This document shows, one piece after another, positions 1-11,778 of a DNA stretch of 64,000 nt. The stretch is from Theropithecus gelada (taxonomy: Eukaryota; Chordata; Mammalia; Primates; Cercopithecidae): positions 82,405,758-82,469,757 of the forward strand of contig NC_037683.1 of the NCBI RefSeq assembly GCF_003255815.1, given 5' to 3'. Positions within the stretch are counted from its first letter, which is position 1, and the number at the start of each line of letters is the position of its first letter. Under the pieces are notes generated by a model. The model saw nothing but the letters and a program-made list of their open reading frames with translations. It made no database searches and was not told the origin of the DNA. A program made the translations under genes and the position numbers.

Positions 1-359
1 AACTTTAAACCTTGAGTAACTAGAAACAGAAGAGGAAACTAAACCCAAAGCTAACAATGCTTATTCCAGATCAAGGGAGTATGTGGGCTCTTATTTTCCT
101 TTATATTGATATTTATTAAATTTTCTACAATTAATATGTCGTATCTGTGGGAAGTTTTTATGACATGTGAAAGGAGAAAATAACCCTATATATAGTTGTT
201 TTACCATTTTGCTATTCGGTGATCCAATTTCATAAACTAAAACATGATAATTTAGCCACACGCAACTGAAAAAATAGAATGTTCATGTTTTATATTTAAA
301 TAAGACAAATTTTCCTGGTAATATTTATTGGAGATATTTTAATTAATGAAAGTCAAATA

Positions 360-1110
360 CTTGCAGTATAAAAATTTTGGAAAATACAAGAAGATGAAAA
401 AAAATGAAAATTCTTGAAATGCCACAACCCAGAGATATCCACTGTTTTTTTGATGTACTTTCTATCAATCTTTATTTCTATGCTTTGTGTATTTACATTA
501 AAATGATAGCATAATGGTACACAATTTTAGGTATGGTACTCTTTTTTCACATAGCATTATAACACGTATAGTTTATAATGTTATATTTTCCATATCATTT
601 TATATTCTACAGGGCACCATTTGAAATTGCAACACATTGAAATTATATGAGTGTGATATAATCTATTTTTTTTTTGCCAGAATCTATTTAATCATTCTTT
701 CAGTATTGGGCATTTACATTGTTTCTCCTTTTTCTATTTCTTACTAGTTTATGAACATAATTTCAGACAAATGTTGTGTCCAAATTTAGGATTATTTCTT
801 TAGAATGGATTCCAAGAAAGGGGTACTAGGGTAATAAAATGCACGTAACTGCACAGAGAAATTGTGCCACAGAAGGCTCCCATGAGAGCCTGTATTTTAC
901 CAGCCCTTAGCCAGCATTGTGGTTTTAAATTATGCCACTCTGATAAGTAAAAAATGTTATCTGATTGATTTATTTTGCATTTCTTAAGTACTGGTAAGGT
1001 TCAACCCTTATTCATATTTATTAGCCATTTGTAGTTCCTTTGAGAATTGAGCTTTGTAACATTTGACCATTTATATTGGGTGTTTTTTTTTTCCAAATTA
1101 TTAATATCAA
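360..1110 (-). mobile_element. Old LINE-1 (L1M) 3' region relic
   Basis: AT-rich sequence that resembles the reverse complement of old mammalian L1 3' ends, including an 'acaacccagagatatccactg' type segment near 420 and a 'gcatttcttaagtactggtaaggttcaac' type segment near 980. Strongly decayed, with approximate ends. Bases 1-359 are AT-rich and show nothing I recognise. Confidence 0.45.
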
Positions 1111-1323
1111 TTCCATGTGTTAAAGATATTAACCCCTTTTTTAACCTTATTTCATTCTAAGGGAAACTTTCTTCCACATTTGACTCTCCCAATGGTATCT
1201 TAAAATTGCTGTCAAACTGACATCACCATAAATTATTTGCCCAAGGTTTCTTTAGCCTAGAATAGACTATAAGATAGTGTTTATTGAGACTGCAAGCTTA
1301 CATGAATACCAGCTTGTGGTTCC

Positions 1324-1637
1324 TTGTTTTGTTGTTTTGTTTTTTGTTTTTTTTTTTTTTTGAGACAGGGTCTCACTCTATCACCCAGGCCGGACTGCAG
1401 TGGTATGATTTTGGCTCACTGTGACCTGTCTCCCGGGTTCAAGCGATTCTTCTGCCACAGCCTCCCGAGTAGCTGGGATTACAAGCATGCACCACCACGC
1501 CCAGCTGGTTTTTGCTTTTAGTAAAGATGGTGTTTTGTCATGTTGGCCAGGCTGTCTTGAACTCCTAGCCTCAAGCGACCTACCCACCTCAGCCTCCCAA
1601 AGTACTGGGATTACAGGCTTAAGCCACTGCGCCCTGC
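1324..1637 (-). mobile_element. Alu (AluS/J type), full length
   Basis: Antisense dimeric Alu: long oligo(T) from 1329, then tgagacagggtctcactcta, both arms, ending at gccctgct. The target duplication tgtggttcc is at 1315-1323 and 1638-1646. Several shadow reading frames come from this element and are not genes. Confidence 0.95.
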
Positions 1638-2116
1638 TGTGGTTCCAATTTTTAAGAAAGATTTTTTCACCTTTCTTAGCCCTGTGCCAAGACTGGAAAA
1701 ACATGGGTTTCACTGCAACCCCTGGTGCATTTTGGAGGATGCAGCCCTTTAATGTTCCAGCTTTGGTGAGCCTCCCTTAGGAGACTCCCCATCTTGGGAG
1801 GTTTTTCTTTCTTAGGGGCATATAAATTAATGGTACGATCAATGGCATCTTCAATTTCATAAAATAAGGCATGTGTCACAGATTTTTCCAGTTTGGAGAA
1901 TGTATCAGGATTTTAATGGAACAAGTTTTTAAACTCATAGGTAATCAAATCTATTGACATTTTCCCATTTTGATTTTTGATTTTATTATCTATTTTTTAA
2001 TAATAGCTTTATTGAGATACAATTAAGATGTGTACGCTTCACCCTTTTAAAGCATACAGGCTTATGATTCTTGATTTATTCACAAAGTTATGCAATCATC
2101 ACCATTTTCTAATTTT

Positions 2117-2424
2117 TTAAATTAATTAATTTATTTATTTTGAGATGGAGTTTCACTCTGTCGCTCAGGTTGGAGTGCCGTGGCGCAATCTTGGCTAACT
2201 GCAAACTCTGCCTCCTGGGTTCAAGTGATTCTCCTTTCTTAGCCTCCCAAATAGCTGGGATTACAGGCGTGAGCCAGCACACCCAGCTAATTTTTGTATT
2301 TTTAGTAGAGATGGGGTTTCACCATGTTGGCCAGGCTGGTCTTGAACTGCTGTACCTCAGGTAATCCACCCGCCTCAGCCTCCCAAAGTGCTCGGATTAT
2401 AGGCGTGAGCCACCATGCCGGGCG
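2117..2424 (-). mobile_element. AluS inside the L1M relic
   Basis: Antisense full-length Alu with an AT-rich tail (attaattaatttatttattt) instead of pure T. It is flanked by the perfect 13 bp duplication attttctaatttt at 2104-2116 and 2425-2437, which lies in L1 sequence and shows the Alu is the younger element. Confidence 0.95.
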
Positions 2425-3610
2425 ATTTTCTAATTTTAGAAAATTTTCATTACCCCAAAAAGAAACCACATACCCATTAGCAGTCACTCCCCATTCCGTC
2501 CTCTTCCCAGCCCCTGGCAACTACTGATTTACTTTCTGTCTCTATGGTTTTGCCTATTCTGGCATTTCATATAAATCATATAATGTGAACTTTTCTGTTT
2601 GGCTTTTTGCACTTAACAGAATATTTTTGAGATTTATCTGTAGCATCGTAGCATGTATCAGTAATTATTCTTTTTATTGCAGAGTATTCCGTTATATTGA
2701 TATATCATAGTTTGTTTATTCATCAGTTGATGGATATTTGGTATGTTTCCATTTTGGCTATTATGAAATAATGTTGTTACGAACATTCATGGACAAGGTT
2801 TTGTACGGGCATATATTTTCATTTCTTCTGAATATATACCTAGAAGTGGAATTGCTGGGTCAGATGGTAACTCTCTGATAACATTTTAAGGAACTGTCAA
2901 CTCTTTTCCAAAGCAGCTGCATCATTTTACAATCCCACCAGCAATGTATACAGGTTCCAGTTTCTCTGCATCCTCACTGACATGTGTTATTGCCTGTCTT
3001 TTTTTCTTTTGGCCATCCTGGTAGGTATGAACTAGTATCTCACTGTGGTTTTGATTTACATTTCTCTAATGATTGATGATATTAAACACCTTGTATGTGC
3101 TTATTGGCAATTTATATCTTCTTTGGAGAAATGCTCACTCAAACCCTTTGTCCATTTTTAGTTGAGTTGTCTTTTTATTATTGAGTTGTAAGAGTTCTTT
3201 GTATATTCTGGAAACAAGTCCGTTATCAGATATATGATTTGCAAACATTTTCTTCCATTCTGTGGGTTGTCTTTTTACTTTTTTGATAGTGTCTTTTGAA
3301 GCACAGAATTTTTTAATTTTGATGTCCAATTTTTTTCCTCTTGTCGCTGGTGCTTTTGGTGTGATCTAAGAAAGCATTGCCTAACCCAAGGTCATGAAGA
3401 TTTACTCTCATGTTTTCTTTGAAGAGTGTTATAGTTTTAGCTCTTACATTTAGGTTTGTGATTCATTCTGATTTAATTTTTTTGTATATGATAGGAGGTA
3501 GAATCTATCTTCATTCTTTTGCATGTGGATAGCCAGTTGTTTCCCCACCATTTGTTGAAAAGCCTATTCCTTCCCCCGGTTGAATTATCTTGGCACTCTT
3601 ATTGAAAATC

Positions 3611-3660
3611 ATCATGAGAAAACATAAACCAGACCAAAAAAAAAAAAAAAGAAAAGAAAG
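3611..3660 (+). mobile_element. Very short A-tailed insertion in L1M (candidate)
   Basis: About 50 bp absent from the L1 sequence expected here: about 23 unique bases (atgagaaaacataaaccagacc) followed by about 15 A and then gaaaagaaa. The flanking L1 reads gaaaatca on the left and gaaagtcgattgacc on the right, which looks like a short target duplication. The form fits a 5'-truncated retrotransposed RNA; the source RNA is unknown. Confidence 0.45.
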
Positions 3661-4394
3661 TCGATTGACCACAAGTATACGGATTTACTTATTGACTCTC
3701 GCATCTGTTCTATTGATCAATATGCCTACCCTCATACCAGTACCGTACTATCCTGATTACTTCTGGTTTGTATTGTTAAGTTTCATAATCAAGAAGTGTG
3801 AGTCCTTCAGCTACTCTTTTTCAGACTGTTTTGGCTATTCTGGGTCCTTGTATGTCCCTCTGAATTTTATGTTTGTTAATATCTGGGGGAAAAAGGGTAG
3901 CTGGTAGTTTGATAAAGATTGTGTTAAATTTGGGGAGAGTTGTCATCTTATATCTTACATCCCATAAATGTGGGATTCCTTTTATTTAAGCCTTATGCTT
4001 ACAAAGGACTTCACCATTGAAGAATCAGATACATGTTCACCCATATTTTTCTTTTACCTTTTATAGATTGTTTTTTATGTTTTTTTTCCTTTAATCTAGG
4101 TTGTGTTCATTTTGGTGTATGAAGTGAGGGAGATCTAACCTTGTTTTGTCCCAGGTAGTTAACTGTTGTCCTAAATACCACTTATTGAATAAGATATTTC
4201 ACTTCAAAGCACAGTCAAGTACTTTATCACTTTTGTTTATTGCGTAGATAGTAATGATAATGCTTATAGTACTGCTACAGTGGGAAAGGTGATTCCTATC
4301 TACTTTCCTTGCTTTATGTTTTCTAACATTTATTATGACCTATAATGACCTATACTTTAGGTCCTATGCTATAGGTTTTACTTGCTTAATGCCT

Positions 4395-4815
4395 ATCTTC
4401 TTTATTTAAATGTAAACTAGCTGGGCGCGGTGGCTCATGCCTGTAATCCCAAGACTTTGGGAGGCCAAGGTGGGCAGATCACGAGGTCAGGAGTTCGAGA
4501 CCAGCCTGACCAACATGGTGAAACCCCGTCTCTACTAAAAATACAAAAATTAGCCAGGCGTGGTGATGGGTGCCTGTAATCCCAGCTACTGGGAAGGCTG
4601 AGGCAGGAGAATCACTTGAACCCAGGAGGCAAAGGTTGCAGTGAGCCGAGATTGCGCCACTACACTCCAACCTGGGTGACACAGCAAGACTTCGTCTCAA
4701 AAAAAAAAAAAAAAAAAAAAATTGTAAGCCGACTGCTGTATCCCCAGAACTTAGTGAAGGGGTGTGGGTTTGGAGAGTGCACATATTGTTATTTTTATTT
4801 GTTGAATGGATGAAG
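4395..4815 (+). mobile_element. LINE-2 3' end split by an Alu
   Basis: Before the Alu: tgtaaactag. After it: 'ctgctgtatccccagaacttagtg' and then 'ttgttgaatggatgaa', the typical order of the L2 3' terminus in sense orientation. The middle is deleted or decayed. Confidence 0.55.
4419..4722 (+). mobile_element. AluS, full length
   Basis: Sense Alu beginning gctgggcgcggtggctcatgcc, with both arms and an A22 tail at 4700-4721. Sits in L2 sequence. The duplication is short and unclear (tgtaa on both sides). Confidence 0.93.
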
Positions 4816-4859
4816 ATACCATGACATGTATACTGGGTCCGATCTTCTCTTTAAGGTCC

Positions 4860-6395
4860 AGGACAGATCCCCACTACAGGGTAATTTTAACCGTTCACTC
4901 CCTCTTCTGGCTCCACAGCTCATCCTTCCATCTGCTCATTCTCTTATATCATAGAAACAAGGCTCCTCAACACTCCATCTCTCTCCAGTTCCTGGTATAT
5001 TTTTTCCTCCTTTACCATCACCCTATTGGAGATGAGAGTTGGATGCACTTGCTGTCTCACTTTTGTATCTCTTGTCACTATTCAGTGTTCTCCAGTGGCT
5101 TTTGATCCCACCACTCTCCCAAAATGTTCTTTTTGAGGTAATCAACAATCATTGCTTAAGCCATTGAACAACTTTCAGTCTTTTTTTTTTTGAGGTGGAG
5201 TCTCTCTCTGTTGCCCAGGCTGGGGTGCAGTGGCACGATCTCAGCTCACTGCAACCTCTGCTGCCCAGGTTCAAGTGATTCTCCTGCCTCAGCCTCCTGA
5301 GTAGCTGGGACCACTGGCATGTGCCACTATGCCCAGCTGATTTTTGTATTTTAAGTTGAGACAGGGTTTTGCCATGTTGGCCAGGCTGGTCTCAACCTCC
5401 TGACCTCAAGTGATCCACCCACCTTGGCCTACCAAATTGCTGGGATTACAGGTGTGAGCCACCGCACCCAGCCACTTTCAGTCTTCTTAAAACTCTCCAG
5501 CATTTGAGACCACTGATATCAGTTCTCTGTGAAATACTCTCTTCACTTGTCCTTCATAACTCAGGACTTCCCTGGTTGCCTTCCAGCCTCTCTTCTCCTC
5601 CTTGGTATCCTTTGGAACCTTTTCATCCCTGCTTACTCTTATTGTGGTTGTTCCTCAGGGTCCAGGCTCTGACTTGGTCTCTTCTTATACAACACTTTGG
5701 GTAATTCCCCATTCTCCCAAGGGTTCAGTTACCATCTGTGTACTTGCAACTTACTCCCCACTCTTCTAGCAATTCCCCTTGCCTGTCCACTCCCCGAACT
5801 TAAGCATCCACTGGATTCCACAAGCTCAGCATGCCCAAAATTGAATTTAGCTGCTTACCACCCCAGAGTCTGCCTCTCTACCTGGGTCGACGTCCTATGG
5901 AAGGCCACCACAGTCTGCCCAGTTATCCAACCAGAACGCTGGCATCATCCTTTGACCCCTTCCTTCTGCTTACCACCCACGTGCAGTCACTCGGCAACAC
6001 CTATCAGTCCTCACTCTGCAGTATCAGGAGTGCAGCCCCTTCTCTCACAGTACCTCTCCTGATTCAGCCACTGTGTTTTTTTGGTTTACAGGTTTTATTT
6101 ATTTATTTTTTTTTGCATAAAGTTGTGGCCCCAAACAGGTCTCTTTGCCTCCCATCATGTACCCATTCAATCCAATATCCCCACACACACCACAGCTAGA
6201 GGAATCAGTTTAAAATATAAATCTGCTCTTGCTGATTTCTGTTAAAACCATTCCATGCTAATAATAATAATGCTAAAGGAAATAAACGTCCATGGATTCC
6301 CTGGTGCACAAAGTCCTTAACTTTTACTTTGCAGATTTCCTGGCACACAGTAGGCACTCAATCGTTATTTGATGAATAATGCAATGAATGAATGG
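4860..6395 (+). mobile_element. LINE-2 (L2) relic, split by an Alu
   Basis: Long pyrimidine-rich stretch that matches the sense strand of L2 as I remember it: 'ctctccagcatttgagaccactg' after the Alu, 'agctcagcatgcccaaaattgaa' near 5823, 'catcatcctttgaccccttcctt' near 5943. It ends with ctggcacacagtaggcactcaat near 6341 and gaatgaatgg near 6385. Long shadow frames here (for example 5697-6062 and 5831-6199) follow L2 codons but carry stops and shifts, so they are not genes. Confidence 0.7.
5183..5473 (-). mobile_element. AluS inside L2
   Basis: Antisense full-length Alu with a short T tail. The perfect duplication actttcagtctt is at 5171-5182 and 5474-5485. The L2 sequence resumes directly after the right copy. 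Confidence 0.95.
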
Positions 6396-6824
6396 AATTT
6401 TTATCTAACACCACCATTTCAAAGGGAAGTTAAATTATTAGAAAAGTAGACACTTTAAAACACAACTTTAAGATGTTTCGTCAACCATGGTTAATTCAAA
6501 GCCCTTCATGCCTAGAGGCATACTCCCCTCCCACCAAGAAAATAGTACCTGGTCTTCAAGTTTCTTTTATGAAGTCAGTGTTTTTTAACCTTTTTAAATC
6601 CCTACATCCCATCCACAAGTGAGTCATTCTGCCAGTGTAATAATGTCTACAAAATCCTATAATATTTCCTGGAAATACTGGTCACCATTATGTTGAAACT
6701 TCACTGAAATTCTCCATACGGATAATTCGTCTAAAGTACTAAAGCTTAGTTTCCTGCATAGAATATAAGAGTTAAATTAATTTGTTAAAGAAAATAAACT
6801 GTTCTAAGATTTCAGAACAATAAT

Positions 6825-7260
6825 GCATTCATGCAACAAACACTCATGCACCTATTATGTATCTAGCACCACACAAAGCACTGATGATATAGAAAGCTTT
6901 TTAAATATTGATTAGTTCTTCCTTCAATAATTTAATAGTCTGTTTTGAGCCAGAGATTGAAACATGTGACAGATCTATAATGAAACAGTTGCTAATATTT
7001 CCGAATATGCTACTATGGGTACATGGAGAGAAGAGAAAAAAAAGACCAATTCTTCCAAAAGAGAGCTCACAGATAAAAAGATATTTCAACTAAATCCTGA
7101 AAATGTAACCCAGAGTTCATTAAGAAGAGAGACAGGAAGGGCATCTCAAGGAGAAAGAACAGCATGTGCAAAGGCCTAAGGGCAGAATGAATATGGTAGG
7201 TTCCAATATGGCAGAAGGGTGAGCTGAAAAGTGAATGTAGAGGTAGTCGAGTGGCAGAAT
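6825..7260 (-). repeat. Decayed L2/CR1-class repeat (tentative)
   Basis: Begins 'cattcatgcaacaaacactcatgcacctattatgtatctagcacc', resembling the reverse complement of an L2 3' terminus. Later segments (agcatgtgcaaaggcctaagg) also resemble a common mammalian repeat. The family is uncertain. Bases 6396-6824 show nothing I recognise. Confidence 0.4.
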
Positions 7261-7767
7261 GCAAGGCTGGAAATGGGCACAGGATACCTACTGCCAGCCA
7301 TGGTTGAGCCAAAGACAAATTCACGCGTTTCTGTCACACAAAAGGAAGCAACCAGCCACCCAAACCAGCTCTCAAGGTTACCCAATCAAAAGAGATCCTG
7401 AGAACTGAATTTCTGCAAAATCCAAGCTCTTGTCTGCTGAGTGAGATCATTCCTTAAAGGAAGAAACTCACCACTTGAGACAAAAGTGAACTCTTTGTTG
7501 TGGTGCTATGTGGTCTTGGCAGAGGTTTGTTTTCCGGTCTTCTCTGCTCCTCATTATATGTGATGCTGATAAAGAACAAAGAGTTACTTCTTTTTCCAGG
7601 CTTTTGGCCCTCACTCCATGAAATGCCGTGAGTATAGGTCTCCTGAGTATCTTTTCCTCATTACACGGCTCTCACCCTGATCACATTTCCTTGGTACTGC
7701 CAAAAACCTTTTGATCATAGCTGTTTCTTCGTTTAGAGAAATAACACTGACCTAAGAACTATGATGT

Positions 7768-8285
7768 AGAAAAGCAGTTTTCAAACCTTTTGGTCTCAGG
7801 GCCACCTTACACCCTTAAAAATTATGAGGATACCAAAGAGCTTTTATGTGGGTGATAGCCTATATTTCACATATTAGAAATTAAAATTGAGAAAAGTTTA
7901 AAATATTTATTAATTCTTACCAGTTAAGAAAAAAATTGCATGTTAACATCAATTCTTAACATAAATAATTACAAAAAATAATTATATTTTCTACAAATAA
8001 TTTAGTGAGAAAAGTGGAATTGTTTTACCTTTTTTTTTTTTAATCCTTAATGTCTGGCTTAATAGAAGATAAGTTGGAGTCGCACATCTGCTTCTGAATG
8101 CAATATGTGGTGACATCACAGTCATGTAACATTTAGAAAACTCTACACATGTGAGAGAATGAAAGTGAAAAAGGCAAATAATGTCTTATGATGATGATGA
8201 AAATAATTTTAACATCATAGATCTTCTGAAAGGGTCTCCGAGACTCCCTAGTGGTTTCCAACCCACATCTGAGATCCTCTGATTT
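7768..8285. repeat. Ancient interspersed repeat, probably DNA-transposon derived (tentative)
   Basis: Starts 'agttttcaaaccttttggtctcaggg' and continues through 'taccaaagagcttttatgtgggtgat' and 'aatgtctggcttaatagaagat', a widely repeated mammalian sequence that I recall but cannot name with confidence. It ends near 'gagatcctctgattta', which faces the start like a decayed terminal inverted repeat. Confidence 0.4.
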
Positions 8286-8301
8286 AGAAGATTTAAAATA
8301 C

Positions 8302-8608
8302 AGCCAGGCACAGTGGCTCATGCATGTAATCCTAGCACTTTGGGAGGCCAAGGCAGGCAGATCACCTGAGGTCTTGAGTTCAAGACCAGCCTGACCAACA
8401 TGGAGAAACCCCGTCTCTACTAAAAATACAAAATTAGCCGGGCGTGATGGTGCATGCCTGTAATCCCAGCTACTCGGGAGGCTGAGGCAGGAGAATCGTT
8501 TGAACCCGGGAGGTGGAGGTTGCGGTGAGCCGAGATTGCACCATTGCACTCCAGTCTGGGCAACAAGAGCAAAACTCCGTCTCAAAAAAAAAAAAAAAAA
8601 AAAAAAAA
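8302..8608 (+). mobile_element. AluSx-like, full length
   Basis: Sense Alu, gccaggcacagtggctcatgc to an A25 tail. Target duplication tttaaaatac at 8292-8301 and 8614-8623. The antisense shadow frame at 8133-8585 is Alu sequence. Confidence 0.95.
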
Positions 8609-8670
8609 GTTGTTTTAAAATACTATATTGAAAGACAGGAGTTTATTAAAGGTCTATAAAAGTTAGCAGA

Positions 8671-8789
8671 GATGATAGGTTGATGAGTGCAGCAAGCCAC
8701 CATGGCACATGTATACCTATGTAACAAACCTGCACATTCAGCACATGTACCCTAGAACTTAAAGAAAAATAAAGTAAAATAAAATAAAT
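8671..8789 (+). mobile_element. Ultra-short 5'-truncated primate L1 (3' UTR only)
   Basis: 119 bp matching the end of a primate L1 3' UTR: 'ccaccatggcacatgtatacc', 'acaaacctgcacattcagcacatgtaccctagaactt', then an A-rich tail with T and G. The 13 bp duplication aaaagttagcaga is exact at 8658-8670 and 8790-8802. It contains no coding sequence. Confidence 0.9.
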
Positions 8790-10120
8790 AAAAGTTAGCA
8801 GATAGAATGTTAAGGCAGAGGCCAGTGTGATAATAATAGCTTCTTGTAAAACAAGTGTGACCACTATTTGAGAGAGTGGAGAGTTAAGGTAAACATGACT
8901 TATTTTTTAAATATTCAAAAATTTCTTCCCCTCAAAGAAAAACAAATTCAAGGTTTATCTTTTTTTCCCCTCAGTTTAACCAGAAAACAGAATACTAAAG
9001 AGCTAGAAAATGAACCACCTAGAAAGCAACTTAAGAAGAAAAGAAAGACACCTGAGGTTCATGCTTGCTAGTTATGTGACCTTGGGCAAGCCACAATCTT
9101 TCCATTCTCAGTTTCTGGACCTAAAAAAAGGCCTTCCTCTTCCTCATACATGTGGATGATTTGAGATACGCAATGTGAATGTTGGCTTCCAGATTCTAAT
9201 GCCCTCCACAAATGTTATTTATTAGGATGATGATATTATTATGATTCTAAGACTGCTCGAGGGACAAATAAACCTTCCCTTCTCTTTAAGTGGAGAGATT
9301 GCCCTCCATTCTTCCCTCATTTGTGTGTCCCAAAGTCCTTCTCCAATTAAGTTCTTGCAAGCAGGCTCTGGGAAGGCCCCAGATGAGCTGTGTAATCTAA
9401 GCTTTGAGATTCCCAAGGCTCAACAGAATTACTCTAATACATTTACTATCAGACTAGCCCTTTATGCAAACCTCTAAAGGAAGAGAAACACTGCCAAAAA
9501 CATATTCAGGGAAAAGCATAAACAGGCCTCAACTTCCCTCTCCCCCTCCCTCCAAGGAAATTCTCTAGCAATATTAAGCCAAGAAGAATTACTGCAGCAA
9601 AGAGTGAATGTAAATAAGGATGGCCCAGCTGCCACTTAAGCAACTTCCATGGACGTGTCCTCCGTGAAGTCCCAGGCTTCAGCAAGCATGATTGATGGTG
9701 AAGTACATTTTCATTAGTTCAGGTTCCCAACACACTTCTGAAGTTGTAGACTGCTGTTTAGACAAAGATTGGAAGTGAATTACACGTCTGACATAAAACC
9801 ATGACCTAGAAAAGACCTAAAGGGTAGGAAATGTCAGTGGAAAGTCACAGAAAGAAAAAAACAACCAGAAGTAACTTGGCTAAATTGGGCAACATGAGTA
9901 TAAGATTAAACATTGGCATGTTTAGAAATCCCCAGTCCCAAGTTAATAAAACCAGGGTCGTGAGAATTCTCTATACTTTACCATCTGTGCTTATCAACTC
10001 GCCCATCCTCCTTCCAGCACTAGAAAAACATTGTTTGGAGGGGGGAAAATGATTCTTCAGCAGTAAAACATTTGAATTTTACCTCAAGTAAGACTTCATT
10101 TCAAAATCTGGAGAGAATTT

Positions 10121-10417
10121 TTTTTTTTTTCTTTGAGACGGAGTCTTGCTCTGTCGCCCAGGCTGGAGTGCAGTGGCGCGATCTTGGCTTACTGCAAGCT
10201 CCGCCTCCCGGGTTCACGTCATTCTCCTGCCTCAGCCTCCCCAGTAGCTGGGAGTACAGGCACCCGCCACCACGCCCGCTAGTTCTTTTTTGTATTGTTA
10301 ATAGAGACCGGGTTTCACCGTGTTAGCCAGGATGGTCTCTATCTCCTGACCTCGTGATCCGCCCGCCTCTGCCTCCCAAAGTGCTGGGATTACAGGCGTG
10401 AGCCACCGCTCCCGGCC
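10121..10417 (-). mobile_element. AluY, full length, upstream of exon A
   Basis: Antisense Alu with AluY-type bases (tttcaccgtgttagccaggatggtc, tgacctcgtgatccgcccgcc). It ends cccggcc at 10417. Imperfect duplication gagagaattt (10111-10120) and gagagaaatttt (10418-10429). It ends 248 bp before exon A. Confidence 0.95.
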
Positions 10418-10665
10418 GAGAGAAATTTTAACTCTTAATTTGCTCTAGGATATTCTGATTTAAGTCAAGTCATTTTGGACAAATAGCCAATTTGTCGTAT
10501 TCATCAGATGAAACAATTTCATCTCCCTTTCCGTATGTATAAAATAAGTCTTCTACTCAAATAATAACTAAAATGTTAATAAATAATAAAATATTCACTT
10601 TTAAATAAAATATTAATGTGATTTTACAATAAATGTCTGTATTTGTCCTTTTCCTTTCTGTCTAG

Positions 10666-10821
10666 CTTTGAAGGCCTCACCTTCTAAGAAACGGTGCAAT
10701 TCCATTGCCGCCTTAAAGGCGACTTCACAGGAGATCGTATCCTCAATTAGCCAGGAATGGAAGGATGAGAAGCGAGATTTGCTGACCGAAGGACAAAGTT
10801 TTAGCAGCCTTGATGAAGAAG
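10666..10821 (+). CDS. Internal coding exon A of an unidentified gene (partial)
   Basis: Seen: a strong pyrimidine tract ending in tctag at 10661-10665 and the donor G|gtaaag at 10821/10822 bound a 156 bp segment with one open frame. The first two bases finish a codon begun upstream, 51 full codons follow from TTG at 10668, and one base (G) carries over. The peptide begins LKASPSKKRCNSI, contains SISQEWKDEKRDLL near its middle and ends SFSSLDEE. It is hydrophilic, rich in Ser, Lys and Glu, with no membrane segment and no catalytic motif I know. Both ends are in phase 1, so skipping the exon would not shift the frame. Its open frame continues exactly into exon B at 19394, which is the strongest evidence that it is real. 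An antisense Alu ends 248 bp upstream and a sense Alu starts 136 bp downstream. I cannot name the gene; a low-complexity cytoplasmic region is a guess from composition only. Confidence 0.85.
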
Positions 10822-10956
10822 GTAAAGATGCGTAACTTTTTTAAAAAGACAAAAGTTCTTGTGATTTATTTATACAAGTAAATTTGCAGAAGAAAAATTT
10901 AAAAATACCTGTTCTAAGAAATAAAATCTGTTAAGTTTTTAAAGGATAGCTACAGT

Positions 10957-11255
10957 GGCCAGGCGTAGTGGCTCATGCCTGTAATCCTAGCACTTTGGGA
11001 GGCCGAGTCAGGCAGATCACTTGAGGTCAGGAGTGCGAAACCAGCCTGGCCAACGTGGCGAAACCCTGTCTCTACTAAAAATACCAAAAAATTAGCCAGG
11101 CATGGTAGCGGGCGCCTGTAATTCTAACTACTCAGGAAACTGAGGCATGAGAATCACTTGAACCCGGGAGGCGAAGGCTGCAGTGAACTGAGATTACACC
11201 ACTGCACTCCAGCCTGGGCGACAGAGCGAGACTCTGTCTCAAATAAATAAACAAA

Positions 11256-11294
<39 letters not shown>

Positions 11295-11296
11295 AT
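10957..11296 (+). mobile_element. AluS with long (AAAT)n tail, downstream of exon A
   Basis: Sense Alu starting 136 bp after exon A. The tail has turned into an AAAT microsatellite. The perfect 14 bp duplication aggatagctacagt is at 10943-10956 and 11297-11310. Confidence 0.96.
11241..11296 (+). repeat. (AAAT)n microsatellite
   Basis: About 14 tandem AAAT units with one AAAC, grown from the poly(A) tail of the Alu. Likely length-polymorphic. Confidence 0.95.
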
Positions 11297-11474
11297 AGGA
11301 TAGCTACAGTAAGATGCGGTTCATGCAAGTTTTAACTACCACATTAAAAAATACAATTTATGGTTTATGATACAAATTAGACAATACTAATTTAAAAAGA
11401 AAAATGTCTACTTTCACTACATGATGGTAACAAATACTAACATTTTGTTGCTTTTACTTCTAGACCTTATTCTG

Positions 11475-11525
11475 TGCATGTACACATACACACATGCACA
11501 GGTACACGTGCACACACATACATGC
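11475..11525. repeat. Imperfect (CA/TG)n-like tract
   Basis: Purine-pyrimidine alternation: tgtgcatgtacacatacacacatgcacaggtacacg and onward. Interrupted, so probably a stable old microsatellite. Confidence 0.6.
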
Positions 11526-11682
11526 AGTGTAACAACAAGTTGTCTCTTCATTTAGGTTTCTTTCATGATTTTTTTTTTGGGTACCCACTGGTAATACTCG
11601 GGAGGTACTACATGTTTTTTACTTTGAAAGCTTCATAACCATGAGCAGGTACCAAGAGAAGGAAAGAAAAGAGGCAGAAAGG

Positions 11683-11735
11683 AAAAATATGGAATGTTTC
11701 ATGAATTTGCATGTCATCCTTGCACAGGGGCCATA

Positions 11736-11778
<43 letters not shown>

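Larger units (their letters stand above)
1985..4200 (-). mobile_element. LINE-1 (L1M, L1MA/MB type) 3' part, split by an Alu
   Basis: The sequence reads as the reverse complement of a mammalian L1 3' UTR and ORF2 end: 'aatagctttattgagatacaatt' at about 2001, 'ggaattgctgggtcagatggtaac' at about 2850, and 'ttatcagatatatgatttgcaaa' at about 3223. The L1 3' end is on the left. An antisense Alu (2117-2424) and a short A-rich insertion (3611-3660) interrupt it. The part beyond 3900 is more decayed and may be a second fragment. No intact reading frame. Confidence 0.8.

Noticed and set aside
5697..6199. Two overlapping frames above 120 residues
   Set aside because: They follow decayed LINE-2 coding sequence and carry no intact domain.
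8133..8585. 150-residue minus-strand frame
   Set aside because: More than two thirds of it is antisense Alu sequence; the rest is intronic repeat.
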